DNA of 64,000 nucleotides from Methylomagnum ishizawai. GTDB taxonomy: Bacteria; Pseudomonadota; Gammaproteobacteria; Methylococcales; Methylococcaceae. Positions 46,201-55,545 of the stretch are shown here, one piece after another (position 1 is the first letter of the stretch; each line of letters opens with the position of its first letter). Position numbers and translations under genes: made by a program. The stretch covers positions 3,312,150 to 3,376,149 of the forward strand of contig NZ_AP019783.1 of assembly GCF_019670005.1 (NCBI RefSeq), read 5' to 3'. The notes under the pieces were generated by a model that was given only the letters and a program-made list of their open reading frames with translations, did no database searches and was not told the origin of the DNA.

Positions 46201-47073
46201 CTATTTAAAGAAATGAGGAGACTCGCTAAGTTTTGTCAGACGAGGGTCAATATCATAACCAAACATAGAAATACTTTCTTGAGTGAAATATTTTTCGATA
46301 GCATCAATAAAAAAATCTTCGCATACTACTTTTTTTATATCATACTTTTTTCGATAATCATTCATTGTATTCCCATCCTTTTTAGCAGATTCATTTATCA
46401 TCTGAAGAAGTGGAAAATCTTCCGATATAATACTCCTTACTCTATCTAAATATTTATCAGGCGAATTAATAAGCGACTCGTACTGGATATGAATAAAATG
46501 CTCCGCATAGTCGGACAACTCAACGTAACCATTAATTTTATCTCTATATAATTCCAATACGCTATCAAAAATAGTTTTATCAACCCAATCCCTAGCACAC
46601 GAGACCCAAGGCATTTCCAAAAAATCCTCAAATCCTATTTTTTTTATTTTCACACCAGTAAGATTATGATAACAATTTTTATAAAATGATTTAACCCAAA
46701 AATATGGGTGTTTAGTAATTACAATAAATAATGTTTTTTTAAATCTATTCTTATCATGAAGGAGAATACTTTTATTTGGCCTGCAATGCTTCCAACCCAA
46801 GCACTCATATCTATCATAATGAACCGCATCATCATAAATCCTTTCCCGAATTAATTTTTTAATATTTTCATCAACAGCCCCAGCTTTAGGTAAATATTTA
46901 GATTTCAAATCAGCAAAACGCTTAAGATAAGGTTCGCTATCATTTTTAAATCCTCTCATTATAAAAGAAGATGGTAATTCTTGTATCACACCTTGATTCT
47001 TAAAAATTTCAGAAATCAAGTTGGTGCCAGTATTTCTTTCTCCATAAATTTTTAAAAACTTAATTTTACGCAT
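46201..47073 (-). CDS. Sulfotransferase-like protein
   Basis: 290 residues, extremely AT-rich coding (far from the genome norm). The N-terminal strand-loop LKIYGERNTGTNLISEIF (about 7-24) resembles the PAPS 5'-phosphosulfate loop. TLFIVITKHPYFWVKSFYKN resembles the 3'-phosphate-binding segment (R/K-HP...S). The family assignment is by motif; the acceptor is unknown, but neighbours suggest polysaccharide. Confidence 0.65.
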   Translation of the reverse strand: MRKIKFLKIYGERNTGTNLISEIFKNQGVIQELPSSFIMRGFKNDSEPYLKRFADLKSKYLPKAGAVDENIKKLIRERIYDDAVHYDRYECLGWKHCRPNKSILLHDKNRFKKTLFIVITKHPYFWVKSFYKNCYHNLTGVKIKKIGFEDFLEMPWVSCARDWVDKTIFDSVLELYRDKINGYVELSDYAEHFIHIQYESLINSPDKYLDRVRSIISEDFPLLQMINESAKKDGNTMNDYRKKYDIKKVVCEDFFIDAIEKYFTQESISMFGYDIDPRLTKLSESPHFFK

Positions 47074-47252
47074 ATCTATACATCTATTTTAAAAATAAAT
47101 ATTTTCTAGCAAGGTAGCGTTCAAAAAACTACCATATAAAGACAAAATAATCCATTTTTGGACCCACCACTCACCAAAGGAAGCGCAATCATTATTAAAC
47201 CCCCCCAGTTTTTTCCAAGCTATTTATGCCCATAAAAAGTATTGCAATCAGA

Positions 47253-48227
47253 CTAATCCGAAATCAGATTTAAGAGCCTTGTCCCAATACCTGGTATTAT
47301 TCCATCAATAGTATATGCAACATCATTAAATGTAGCGATAATAGCTTTTTTCTCATAAAACTCTTGTTTCCGCTTAAAAAGAGAAGTTCTCTCAGGAAAA
47401 TAGCTTTCACAAACCAACTTATTAGATTCCATGCATTTTTTATCAACCGCTTCAATCAACTCCAAATCCCAATAGATCCCGCAAACCAGAGAGGGATTAA
47501 CTGCAGCAGCTTTACCCAACACCTCATAAAGCTTTCGACCACTAATTATAGACTCAAAGCCCACCATATTAAGTCGTCGCTTAAACTCCAATAAGATACC
47601 ACCAATACTAGGATTTCGCTCCTCAACATCAAAAGCAAATCTGCTTTTTTCCAATCCTAGTACTGAGATAAAATCCGCCCTCACATCAGCATCAACAAGC
47701 TCTTTTCGATCATATATCCGAACTAGTATATGACTTTTAGGAAAAGCGCTTTTCCATGACTTTAAAAAACTAAAATAATCATAAAAAAAACGTTTCTCAT
47801 ATTCATCAATAGTTAAAGTAATTTTTTGATTCTGTACGGCTTGTGCATATGATGATATAAGATATTCGAATTGCTCACGAATATATACTACAATAGTCAC
47901 AGCAGGCCCAAACAGACTTTCAACTATATTTGGCTTTATCCCCTGAAAAGCCTCACTGCTCAATAAAATCTTTGATGCCCCATCAATTTCTTTCAATAGC
48001 AACTTATATTCCTTATCTAAGACCATCCACTCTTCATCAGAACACTTCCGCTGATAACTATTCTTAAAATACTCTGCGAGCGAATGATGCGCAACCTTCG
48101 GTGTTCGCATGGATTTAGGATACAAATACCCTAAATTAGCCAAAATATTTTCATTTCTCACAAGAAAATGCTGCAATGACGAAGTGCCACTTTTATGGCG
48201 ACCAATGTGCATTATAATTTCCCGCAT
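47253..48227 (-). CDS. Sulfotransferase-domain protein
   Basis: 324 residues from ATG 48227 (GGGGA 8 bases upstream; the frame from 48266 is longer by 13 residues). MHIGRHKSGTSSLQHFL carries the PAPS loop GRHKSGTSSLQ (9-19). TIVVYIREQFEYLISSYAQ resembles the 3'-phosphate site. AT-rich like its neighbours. Predicted to transfer sulfate from PAPS to an unknown acceptor, probably a glycan. No PAPS synthesis genes in view. Confidence 0.8.
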   Translation of the reverse strand: MREIIMHIGRHKSGTSSLQHFLVRNENILANLGYLYPKSMRTPKVAHHSLAEYFKNSYQRKCSDEEWMVLDKEYKLLLKEIDGASKILLSSEAFQGIKPNIVESLFGPAVTIVVYIREQFEYLISSYAQAVQNQKITLTIDEYEKRFFYDYFSFLKSWKSAFPKSHILVRIYDRKELVDADVRADFISVLGLEKSRFAFDVEERNPSIGGILLEFKRRLNMVGFESIISGRKLYEVLGKAAAVNPSLVCGIYWDLELIEAVDKKCMESNKLVCESYFPERTSLFKRKQEFYEKKAIIATFNDVAYTIDGIIPGIGTRLLNLISD

Positions 48228-48276
48228 TTTTATTTCCCCATTAGTATTCAGAACAAACCATATCAAGATAAATCAA

Positions 48277-49875
48277 TCAATTTAACTTACGGTCATTCCA
48301 AATTGCTGTTGCAGCATCATATAAAATCAAATCGTTACCATTTTCCTGCTCTATTCGTGAATAAAGCTCATCTCCTAACTGTTCACGCAATATAATTAAT
48401 TTCTGTTCCAGAGTAACATCTGAGCTGCTTGTAGCATTATCGCGCACTGATTCGCATTTAAAGCCAGGGAAGTCAGTTTTAAGCCAAGATTCCAATCGCA
48501 ATATAGACTCATCAAATTGCTCTACCAACCCGAAGAAAGGAAGTTCCGCAAGCGCTTTAAGCGCTCTAGTCAACTCAGGCAATAGCCGCTTTTCAGGACT
48601 GTTAAACCATGCCGCTAAACGCATTGTTTGATAATTCTTAAATAAACGATCATGATCTAAACGCCATTCTACATAGGCCCGCAAGCCAAGCTGTTTAGCT
48701 TGGTTAGGTCCAGGACCATCTTTTTCTTGTCGCCGTTCAAAATTATATACCGAAGAAATACGATCTAAAGGATGTCTTAAAAATAAAACCGGATATATAT
48801 TTGTACCATCAATTTCCGGAGAGCTAATATCAGCCACATGAGAAGATATCGCTATAACTTCCGTTCGAGATTTAATTAATGCAGAAAGCGCCTCAGGAGA
48901 GGCATTGCTACCATTTCCCTCCCATTTAATCCAAGCTGTCCGTCCAAAATTTTTATCTAGTATCCTATCAACAGATGACCCTGCATTTTTATATATATGA
49001 TAATGCACAATAACTTTCCGATTACCTCTTAAATCTGGTTGAATTTTACTTTGAGCATCATTAGAACTTTTTTCATTTTTTTGTTTTTTCAACTCATCAG
49101 CACTCTTATTGTCATCAACTTTTTCAATCCTACCCTCCAAAAAAAACTCATAAATACCCTTTATTTTAGAATACCTTGGCTGTTCCAATCTTTTTTTATA
49201 GTCATTTACTTTCTTATTATAAAGCCCAAAATTAACCACATCGACGGCTCTGGATATTTCTTCTTCACTGGGAAATATTTCAAGCCATGATGCTAACTTA
49301 CGAAGTTGACCCTCTTTATCATCTAGCACTTCTTTATAATTTATAATATAGAATTTTTTATTATTATCACCGAGCGTCTTAAGCAAGTTCTCATAGTATA
49401 CCTGCCAAAGCTGTATGCCAAAATTTTCCGTGAGCTGATGTCGATGGCTAAGAGATTGGGCAACTTCAAACGGGTTTCTAACACATACCAAATACTTCCC
49501 CGACGGAACCAACTCACACCAAAACGGTAAAGTTAAACATAACCTAGGGTCTTTAATAGCCCAAGGCGCATGGCTATCTAGCATATCTAGTAACTCACGA
49601 GTTGAGCCGACTAGCTTTTGATATGAAGGAATGGTATCAATCCTATTCCAAAACTTCTCGTTAAGCGGCCTGGGCCAATCCCAACTTGCATGTGCCAAGC
49701 TAAGTAATTGGTTGTTAATACCTACCACATCAAGACGCTCACAGAAACCTTCTGGATTTGAAGGCTTTGGAGGTAGCATATCCTTTGCTTCCCCTAAATA
49801 ATAGCCTAGTGCACTCAATATACGCGCCACCATGGACGTTCCTGAACGATGCATGCCCAGAATAAAAATACTCAT
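48277..49875 (-). CDS. Tandem sulfotransferase: two different domains in one chain
   Basis: 532 residues. Domain 1 (about 1-245) has FILGMHRSGTSMVARIL (PAPS loop at 7-14) and YLVCVRNPFEVAQSLSHRH. A charged Lys/Asp/Ser linker covers about 250-285. Domain 2 (about 286-532) starts VIVHYHIYKNAGSSVDRIL (PAPS loop about 291-305) and contains PVLFLRHPLDRISSVYNFE. Domain 2 closely resembles the following gene product (VILHYHIFKNAGTSVDRML), so it likely arose by duplication and fusion. Start abuts the stop of the upstream gene. Confidence 0.85.
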   Translation of the reverse strand: MSIFILGMHRSGTSMVARILSALGYYLGEAKDMLPPKPSNPEGFCERLDVVGINNQLLSLAHASWDWPRPLNEKFWNRIDTIPSYQKLVGSTRELLDMLDSHAPWAIKDPRLCLTLPFWCELVPSGKYLVCVRNPFEVAQSLSHRHQLTENFGIQLWQVYYENLLKTLGDNNKKFYIINYKEVLDDKEGQLRKLASWLEIFPSEEEISRAVDVVNFGLYNKKVNDYKKRLEQPRYSKIKGIYEFFLEGRIEKVDDNKSADELKKQKNEKSSNDAQSKIQPDLRGNRKVIVHYHIYKNAGSSVDRILDKNFGRTAWIKWEGNGSNASPEALSALIKSRTEVIAISSHVADISSPEIDGTNIYPVLFLRHPLDRISSVYNFERRQEKDGPGPNQAKQLGLRAYVEWRLDHDRLFKNYQTMRLAAWFNSPEKRLLPELTRALKALAELPFFGLVEQFDESILRLESWLKTDFPGFKCESVRDNATSSSDVTLEQKLIILREQLGDELYSRIEQENGNDLILYDAATAIWNDRKLN

Positions 49876-50664
49876 TTATTTTCCTTTAATCTTTGCAGAA
49901 TAAATTTTAGAGAATAGCCCAAGAGAATATTCGTATAAACGCAAGTCCAACTGATTACGCATTACCAAAGATGTGTAACTTGTCTCATCCAAAAGCCCTC
50001 TAATATATGAGACTTTATCACAAATAGTCAGCTCTTTATCTTGCAACATGTTTTCATGATATTCATTAAAAATAAGATCAGGAAAATCCGCAAAAAGCAC
50101 TTTTTTAAATAACTTTAAAGATTCAGCATAACAATCAACAATACCAAAATACCCAACTTGAGCAATAAACTGGCGGGCACTTTTTAAAGCTTCTTCATCT
50201 TTTCTCAGTCCTTCAGATAGGAAGGCCGATGTGTTGCAATAATCTTGATTAGCAAGATGAAAAGTTTGGAAATCTTCGATTGCATTTTTTCTAAAAAACT
50301 GAAACTTCTCCGCAACATAATCAGAAAACTTCCCAATTGGGATGCCATTTCCTTGTTGCTTTTGCCACTCAAACAAATAAGCCGAATAAGCCCGATCAAT
50401 AGGATGACGTAAAACTATTATTGGAAAAACTTTTAAAAATTTCGATGATGGCAGCGGAGGAACCACTTGATGAGAAGAGAAGGCAACTACATCAGGGTGA
50501 TCCAATATAAACGCCTCCATCTCAAAAGCCGATATCTTTTCTCCACTTTCAGACTTGTCGTAGTTCAGCCAACAGTTACCATATGACTGCTCTAACATGC
50601 GGTCTACAGAAGTACCAGCATTTTTGAAAATATGATAATGAAGAATAACTTTACGTTTAGCCAC
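49876..50664 (-). CDS. Sulfotransferase family 2-like protein
   Basis: 262 residues. VILHYHIFKNAGTSVDRML (6-24) is the PAPS loop of the Sulfotransfer_2 group, and FPIIVLRHPIDRAYSAYLFEW is the 3'-phosphate-binding segment. It is clearly related to the C-terminal domain of the next gene, whose start codon follows its stop directly. Golgi-type relatives in eukaryotes sulfate glycans; the bacterial acceptor is unknown. AT-rich. Confidence 0.82.
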   Translation of the reverse strand: MAKRKVILHYHIFKNAGTSVDRMLEQSYGNCWLNYDKSESGEKISAFEMEAFILDHPDVVAFSSHQVVPPLPSSKFLKVFPIIVLRHPIDRAYSAYLFEWQKQQGNGIPIGKFSDYVAEKFQFFRKNAIEDFQTFHLANQDYCNTSAFLSEGLRKDEEALKSARQFIAQVGYFGIVDCYAESLKLFKKVLFADFPDLIFNEYHENMLQDKELTICDKVSYIRGLLDETSYTSLVMRNQLDLRLYEYSLGLFSKIYSAKIKGK

Positions 50665-50874
50665 GACAATCCGTACCTGTCCATAACCAAAACTCTAAAC
50701 CAAGGGCTGCATCAGCATACCCACAAAACCTATTCAACAATTCCCGATCAACTCAAAAACCATCTATCATGGAGCCTTCTAGGATCAAAAATAGATTATC
50801 ACTTGCGATACCAAAGATTTAAACTCACATGAGTTTAAGCCATCCATGGCTAAAATTCCCTAGCATCAAGTCAA

Positions 50875-53800
50875 TTACTGCTCGGCAAAAATGCCTACTT
50901 GCGCCAAAGCTTCCCCCATTAATACCCTAGCCTGTTCGAAACTATACTCAAAAGAAGCAAACTTACGAGCTGCTTCAGAGCACGCATGCCATTTCGCTTC
51001 GTCTTCGTACAACTCAGCGATAGCATCTACCCACGCTTCGGATTTAGCCACTATGCGTGCTTCCAAACCGTCCCGCAAACCAATCCCCTCGGCAGCGACT
51101 GGGGAAATTACGCTAGGTACTCCATAAGCCAAGGCTCCAACTACCTTACCTTTTAATCCAGCTCCAGTTTTGAGCGGGGCGACAAAAACACGGCAAGTAT
51201 TATATACCTCCGCAACATCCTCTACCCACCCCTCGACTATAACATCATCCGCCTTCAAAACGTCAAAACTTTTAGGGGGATTGCTTCCATAAATCCGAAA
51301 ACATACGCCCGGTAAGCGCTTACGAAGCAAAGGCATAACCTCATGCACGAAAGTCTCCACCGCCTCTACATTCGGTGGGTGACCATAACCGCCTAAGAAA
51401 GCAATATCGCTGCGATGACCGAACTCAGGGATATTCTCTGGCACATCAACTACCCATGGGCATTTCGCGACTTGAGAAGAATCCAAGTTATGTGAAAGTA
51501 TGACTGCATGTTCGACTTCATTATAAGAGAGGGTCAAGTCCACTTGCCTCATAACGGCCAACTCGGCATCCCGGGTTCTGAGCGCCTGCGACATGATATT
51601 CTGATCATGGTTCGCGATAGCAAGGCGCAGTTCACGTAAGAAGTGCAAATCCGCGTTATTAAATGCTATCCGTGCCGCAGGGGCATACTCCCTGATTGAT
51701 TCAATATATTTTTCAGCAACCGTATAGCGCGTAATATATACCAAATCAAACTCCCGTCCCCTAGCCTTCAAAAGCTCTAGCGGCGAGGTTGCAAACGGCG
51801 CATAGACACACTCTACCCCCATCCGTTGCAACTCTTCGGTATATCTCCCTAAATAAGCCATATTTTCAGGAATAAACGTGAGCTTGCAGCCAAAGGATTG
51901 CAGCAGACGCATTTCCTGAATCGCTGCGTAGCTACCCGCATCTTTATCCGGGGTCGGCGTAGTAGCATCAATCACTAAAACCCGATACCGAACATTCCTA
52001 TCCTTGTTCAGTTCGACATCAACTCCCACCACACCATTGTAATAACAAGCGGGTACATGACGCTTCTTAAACTTTGGGCGGTTAATTTCTTGGTATCGCT
52101 TCATTCCCGAACTAGTGCTGGTCCCGCTACTCACCCCTTCATAGTGAATGATTTCACAAAACGGCGTATAAACGGTACGCAATCCCTTGGCTCGCACGCG
52201 GAATGCTAAGTCCGTGTCCTCGAAGTAAGCTGGTGCAAACATTATATCAAAGCCGCCTAACTCATCCCATAACGGCTTCGGTAACATAATACAAGCACCC
52301 GAGAGGTAATCTACATCGCGTACATAGTTATAACGGGGATCATATGGGTTAGCCCCCCTTCCGTAATTCCATGGATCGCCAGTATTCCAAACAATCCCAC
52401 CTGCCTCTTGCAAGGTGCCATTCGGGTATACCAGCTTAGCGCCAACCATACCAACCCGCTGCTGATCATGGAATATCGATAACATCTCATCCAGCCAACG
52501 GGCACCTACCTCGGTATCATTATTCAACATTACAATATAATGCCCACGCGCAACCGATCCGCCGCGATTGGAACTCCGAACAAACCCCTGTGCCGACTCA
52601 TTACGTAATAAAGTTATTCCAGAGACCAAATTATTGATAGTTAGAGTCTCATCTTGAGAACCGTCATCGACAACAATCACTTCAAAGCTGACTTTATTAG
52701 GAGAAAGAATCAGCGAAGCAAGGCAGTTATAAGTTACCTCAAACTTATTATGAACCGGTATAACAATGGATACATCAGGGTTATCTATCTTAGGGAATGC
52801 CAAGGAAGGAAGATATCTTGCTCCCTTAGGAGTTTGCATAACCGCATGCAAAACATGTTCATGGGCGTCATAAATCTGGCCCAAACGTCTCCTCAGGGCC
52901 GGCTCAATGGACTCATCCTGACCAAGCAAGGAAAATTGATAGCGCAAAGATTCATAACGTTTTGCCGCGTTCGTAGCAATAAGCTGTCCCCGCAAATGGC
53001 CACCGCCGTATTTAAGTAAAGCGTCCTCCGGGGTTAATATATAAGGTAATGCTTGGACACATTCGCCCAGAATGTCATCGTTTTCATCCTTAACGATGAA
53101 ATGATGGACCCTACTATCAAAAAGACGTGAAGGCAGTGGAATATTGAAACGTGCCGCATCCGGATCCTCCATGGGTTGGTCAGCGCGGCCTTGAGCGACT
53201 ATATCCCTGCCCTCCCAAACACTAATATCTGCTCCAAAAACCGATGGATACTCCCTAGCAAGCCATCCCGTGAGCGATGCTCCATGGACACCATCTATCC
53301 ATGAACGCAGCGTCATATCCAATTCATATTCCAATGCGCCGGGGCTAAGCTCTGATCCTGTAAGGGATTCCTTGATCACAATAGTATGAATCTTGCCATC
53401 CCTACATTCCGGTGGCAATTCGAAAGAAAATCCATGGTCACCTTTTCCGACCTGAACTTCGACTAAATCCGGCCTTTCCTGATTAGCAGACCCAAGCCCC
53501 ATTAAAGTCCCATCGACCCATAGTTCAACTGGAACGTGCTGGTCAGGCCCATTCTTATTCCACACCCATCCATATGCCATACCACCTCGGACCATATCCA
53601 CATTCCCCTCAATCAATGGAGGCTCTGGGGTAGGAACCGAATCCTCCTTAGCAAGAGGACTTGATAATCCGCCATGTGGCATGGCAGTTTGCGCCTGGAT
53701 AGACGGATCGATAGTTTCGGTACCAGGCAAAACACCTTGGAATCCAGCGGACTCCGATTCTAGCAGAATCGTCAAATCCGACGCGGCAGCCACCTCAATA

Positions 53801-54402
53801 CCTCCAGCCGCATCAACAATACCAGATAACTCATCGGTGTCAGTGCCAGCCTTTTCCAAATTAGTGGCACTCGGCAATTCGGTGGCATCTGTGCCAACTC
53901 CAGTGGAAACAGATAAGTTGGTGCCTAAATCATCAGTTGATTTAATTATATTGGGCATGTTTTTTTCAAGCGCATCTTGCTTGGATGTCGTAGATATTTC
54001 ACGTTGGGCCATGTTACGAAAATCCAGCTTATAAGTAGATGGGCCGACAAAAGTATCGGTATCCGCGATACGTACGGCCACCTCAACCTTTTCGGATGAA
54101 ATAATTTGAACAAGCTCCGGATACTCAGCAAGGTGTGCATCCAGGCTTTCGGCAATATTCAAGGAAAACCCATATGGTTGGTCCACCCCAGTTTGCTGCA
54201 CAATATCAGGGCGCAACTGGTCAACATCGAAACCCACAATAACTTGTCCATTAATCAACAACTCCAATCGAAGTTGCTCATCGGGAGATTTATTATTGAC
54301 AACCCAACCCGATAAATATTCTTCATTGATCTTGTCAATATTTCCGGAATATTTTTTATTTCGGCTTTTGGGGTTGTTCGCAGCAAACTTTAACTCGCTC
54401 AA
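50875..54402 (-). CDS. Large modular glycosyltransferase: accessory modules, GT2, GT4-like
   Basis: 1175 residues. Three accessory modules: about 22-125 (YLSGWVVNNKSPDEQL, DQLRPDIVQ, YGFSL), about 268-370 (AYGWVWNKNGPDQHV, NQERPDLVE, HGFSFEL) and a divergent one about 371-460 (LTGWLARE). Modules 1 and 2 are separated by a Thr/Ser/Ala-rich linker. A GT2 domain (about 542-790) has SIVIPVHNKFEVTYNCLAS, VVDDGSQDET and LNNDTEVG (acidic metal motif), plus a late EDTDLAFRVRAKG. The last ~330 residues are GT4-like (FLGGYGHPPNVEA, APLKTGAGLKGKVVGALAYG). Two glycosidic linkages by one polymer-assembly enzyme is the likely role. GC is intermediate. Confidence 0.85.
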   Translation of the reverse strand: MSELKFAANNPKSRNKKYSGNIDKINEEYLSGWVVNNKSPDEQLRLELLINGQVIVGFDVDQLRPDIVQQTGVDQPYGFSLNIAESLDAHLAEYPELVQIISSEKVEVAVRIADTDTFVGPSTYKLDFRNMAQREISTTSKQDALEKNMPNIIKSTDDLGTNLSVSTGVGTDATELPSATNLEKAGTDTDELSGIVDAAGGIEVAAASDLTILLESESAGFQGVLPGTETIDPSIQAQTAMPHGGLSSPLAKEDSVPTPEPPLIEGNVDMVRGGMAYGWVWNKNGPDQHVPVELWVDGTLMGLGSANQERPDLVEVQVGKGDHGFSFELPPECRDGKIHTIVIKESLTGSELSPGALEYELDMTLRSWIDGVHGASLTGWLAREYPSVFGADISVWEGRDIVAQGRADQPMEDPDAARFNIPLPSRLFDSRVHHFIVKDENDDILGECVQALPYILTPEDALLKYGGGHLRGQLIATNAAKRYESLRYQFSLLGQDESIEPALRRRLGQIYDAHEHVLHAVMQTPKGARYLPSLAFPKIDNPDVSIVIPVHNKFEVTYNCLASLILSPNKVSFEVIVVDDGSQDETLTINNLVSGITLLRNESAQGFVRSSNRGGSVARGHYIVMLNNDTEVGARWLDEMLSIFHDQQRVGMVGAKLVYPNGTLQEAGGIVWNTGDPWNYGRGANPYDPRYNYVRDVDYLSGACIMLPKPLWDELGGFDIMFAPAYFEDTDLAFRVRAKGLRTVYTPFCEIIHYEGVSSGTSTSSGMKRYQEINRPKFKKRHVPACYYNGVVGVDVELNKDRNVRYRVLVIDATTPTPDKDAGSYAAIQEMRLLQSFGCKLTFIPENMAYLGRYTEELQRMGVECVYAPFATSPLELLKARGREFDLVYITRYTVAEKYIESIREYAPAARIAFNNADLHFLRELRLAIANHDQNIMSQALRTRDAELAVMRQVDLTLSYNEVEHAVILSHNLDSSQVAKCPWVVDVPENIPEFGHRSDIAFLGGYGHPPNVEAVETFVHEVMPLLRKRLPGVCFRIYGSNPPKSFDVLKADDVIVEGWVEDVAEVYNTCRVFVAPLKTGAGLKGKVVGALAYGVPSVISPVAAEGIGLRDGLEARIVAKSEAWVDAIAELYEDEAKWHACSEAARKFASFEYSFEQARVLMGEALAQVGIFAEQ

Positions 54403-54612
54403 GCAGTCCTCCTACAAACTAAATAATTAAAAAGCCAAGATAGCGATCTATAAAAAACCACGCTTAAAAACAACACACCCATGCCTATTTCAGGTTAACC
54501 GCTCCCATAGCACGGCTTGCGAAATCACATGATATAATATCATGCTTTATTTCGATTTTAGGCATACATCGCCATTTCTACTTTTGGTTTATAATCCTTT
54601 TGTTTTGCTATT

Positions 54613-55545
54613 TTAGCGCTTATATGTGAGCTTGGATTTTTTATTTTGCTGTGTTTTTTGCTTTATTGCCATCGACCCCACATTCAACATCAAAAGACGC
54701 TCCTTGTATATATCCCATACTATCGGCCAATTATCTGGCACAGGCGCCAAAATATTCCTGACAACTTTATTGCGGGACAACTGATAAAATACCTCAGCCA
54801 CGATCAATCCTTCAATTTCCCCCACATGACTCAGTTGGCTAAACGAATTTGTGTTGTGTATGCGATAAAGATATAAATCCTCATCCACATAAACTGGCTC
54901 ACATTCGAATATCGCCCTCAACACGAACTCCCAATCATGCACATAGAGCAATGGCTTGAATTGACCAATCCGTTCGTATAATTCTCGCTTAAACACAAAG
55001 TTTCCAGTTGAAACCGCCATATTCTGGGCCAAAAATCCAAAACTTAAAGCCGGAAAGTTAGCAGAAACCTGATCTGCGAAATCAAACACATTCCTCAGGG
55101 AGTCGGGCAGTCTCCAAGGAGGAATGGCCATATTATTATCATCAATGGCCCTGACCTTGGAAAAGGCGAACTCCGTACTATTAAGTTCCATAGCCTCAAC
55201 CAGTTTAGAAATTCGCTCTGGATGATATAAATCATCCGAGTTCATTAAACTGATAACCGTACCTTTGGATTCCCGGATACCACGGTTAATACTAGCATGC
55301 GCTCCCGAATTCGTTTCATTCTTCAAGAGGAGTACCGACGCAAATCGGGAATCCACTTCGGGAGATGACAGCCACTCCGCAGCCACCTCCAGAGTAGCAT
55401 CGGGCGAACAATCATCCACAATCACAAGTTCCAAATTCGGGTAGGTCTGCTCCGCAACCGACGACAAAGCCGCCACGATATAGCTAGCATGTTTATAGGC
55501 CGGAATAACAACACTGACTAATTCATGGTCTGTTGGGTTAGACAA
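54613..55545 (-). CDS. Family 2 glycosyltransferase
   Basis: 310 residues with the GT-A start VSVVIPAYKHASYIVAALSS, LVIVDDCSPDATLEVA, NRGIRESKGTVISLMNSDDLYHPER (acidic metal-binding motif DD) and the acceptor region HDWEFVLRAIFECEP. Its start overlaps the stop of the WbsX-type gene by 8 bases, so translation is coupled. Donor and acceptor sugars unknown. The 210-base gap after it (54403-54612) holds no gene. Confidence 0.9.
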   Translation of the reverse strand: MSNPTDHELVSVVIPAYKHASYIVAALSSVAEQTYPNLELVIVDDCSPDATLEVAAEWLSSPEVDSRFASVLLLKNETNSGAHASINRGIRESKGTVISLMNSDDLYHPERISKLVEAMELNSTEFAFSKVRAIDDNNMAIPPWRLPDSLRNVFDFADQVSANFPALSFGFLAQNMAVSTGNFVFKRELYERIGQFKPLLYVHDWEFVLRAIFECEPVYVDEDLYLYRIHNTNSFSQLSHVGEIEGLIVAEVFYQLSRNKVVRNILAPVPDNWPIVWDIYKERLLMLNVGSMAIKQKTQQNKKSKLTYKR

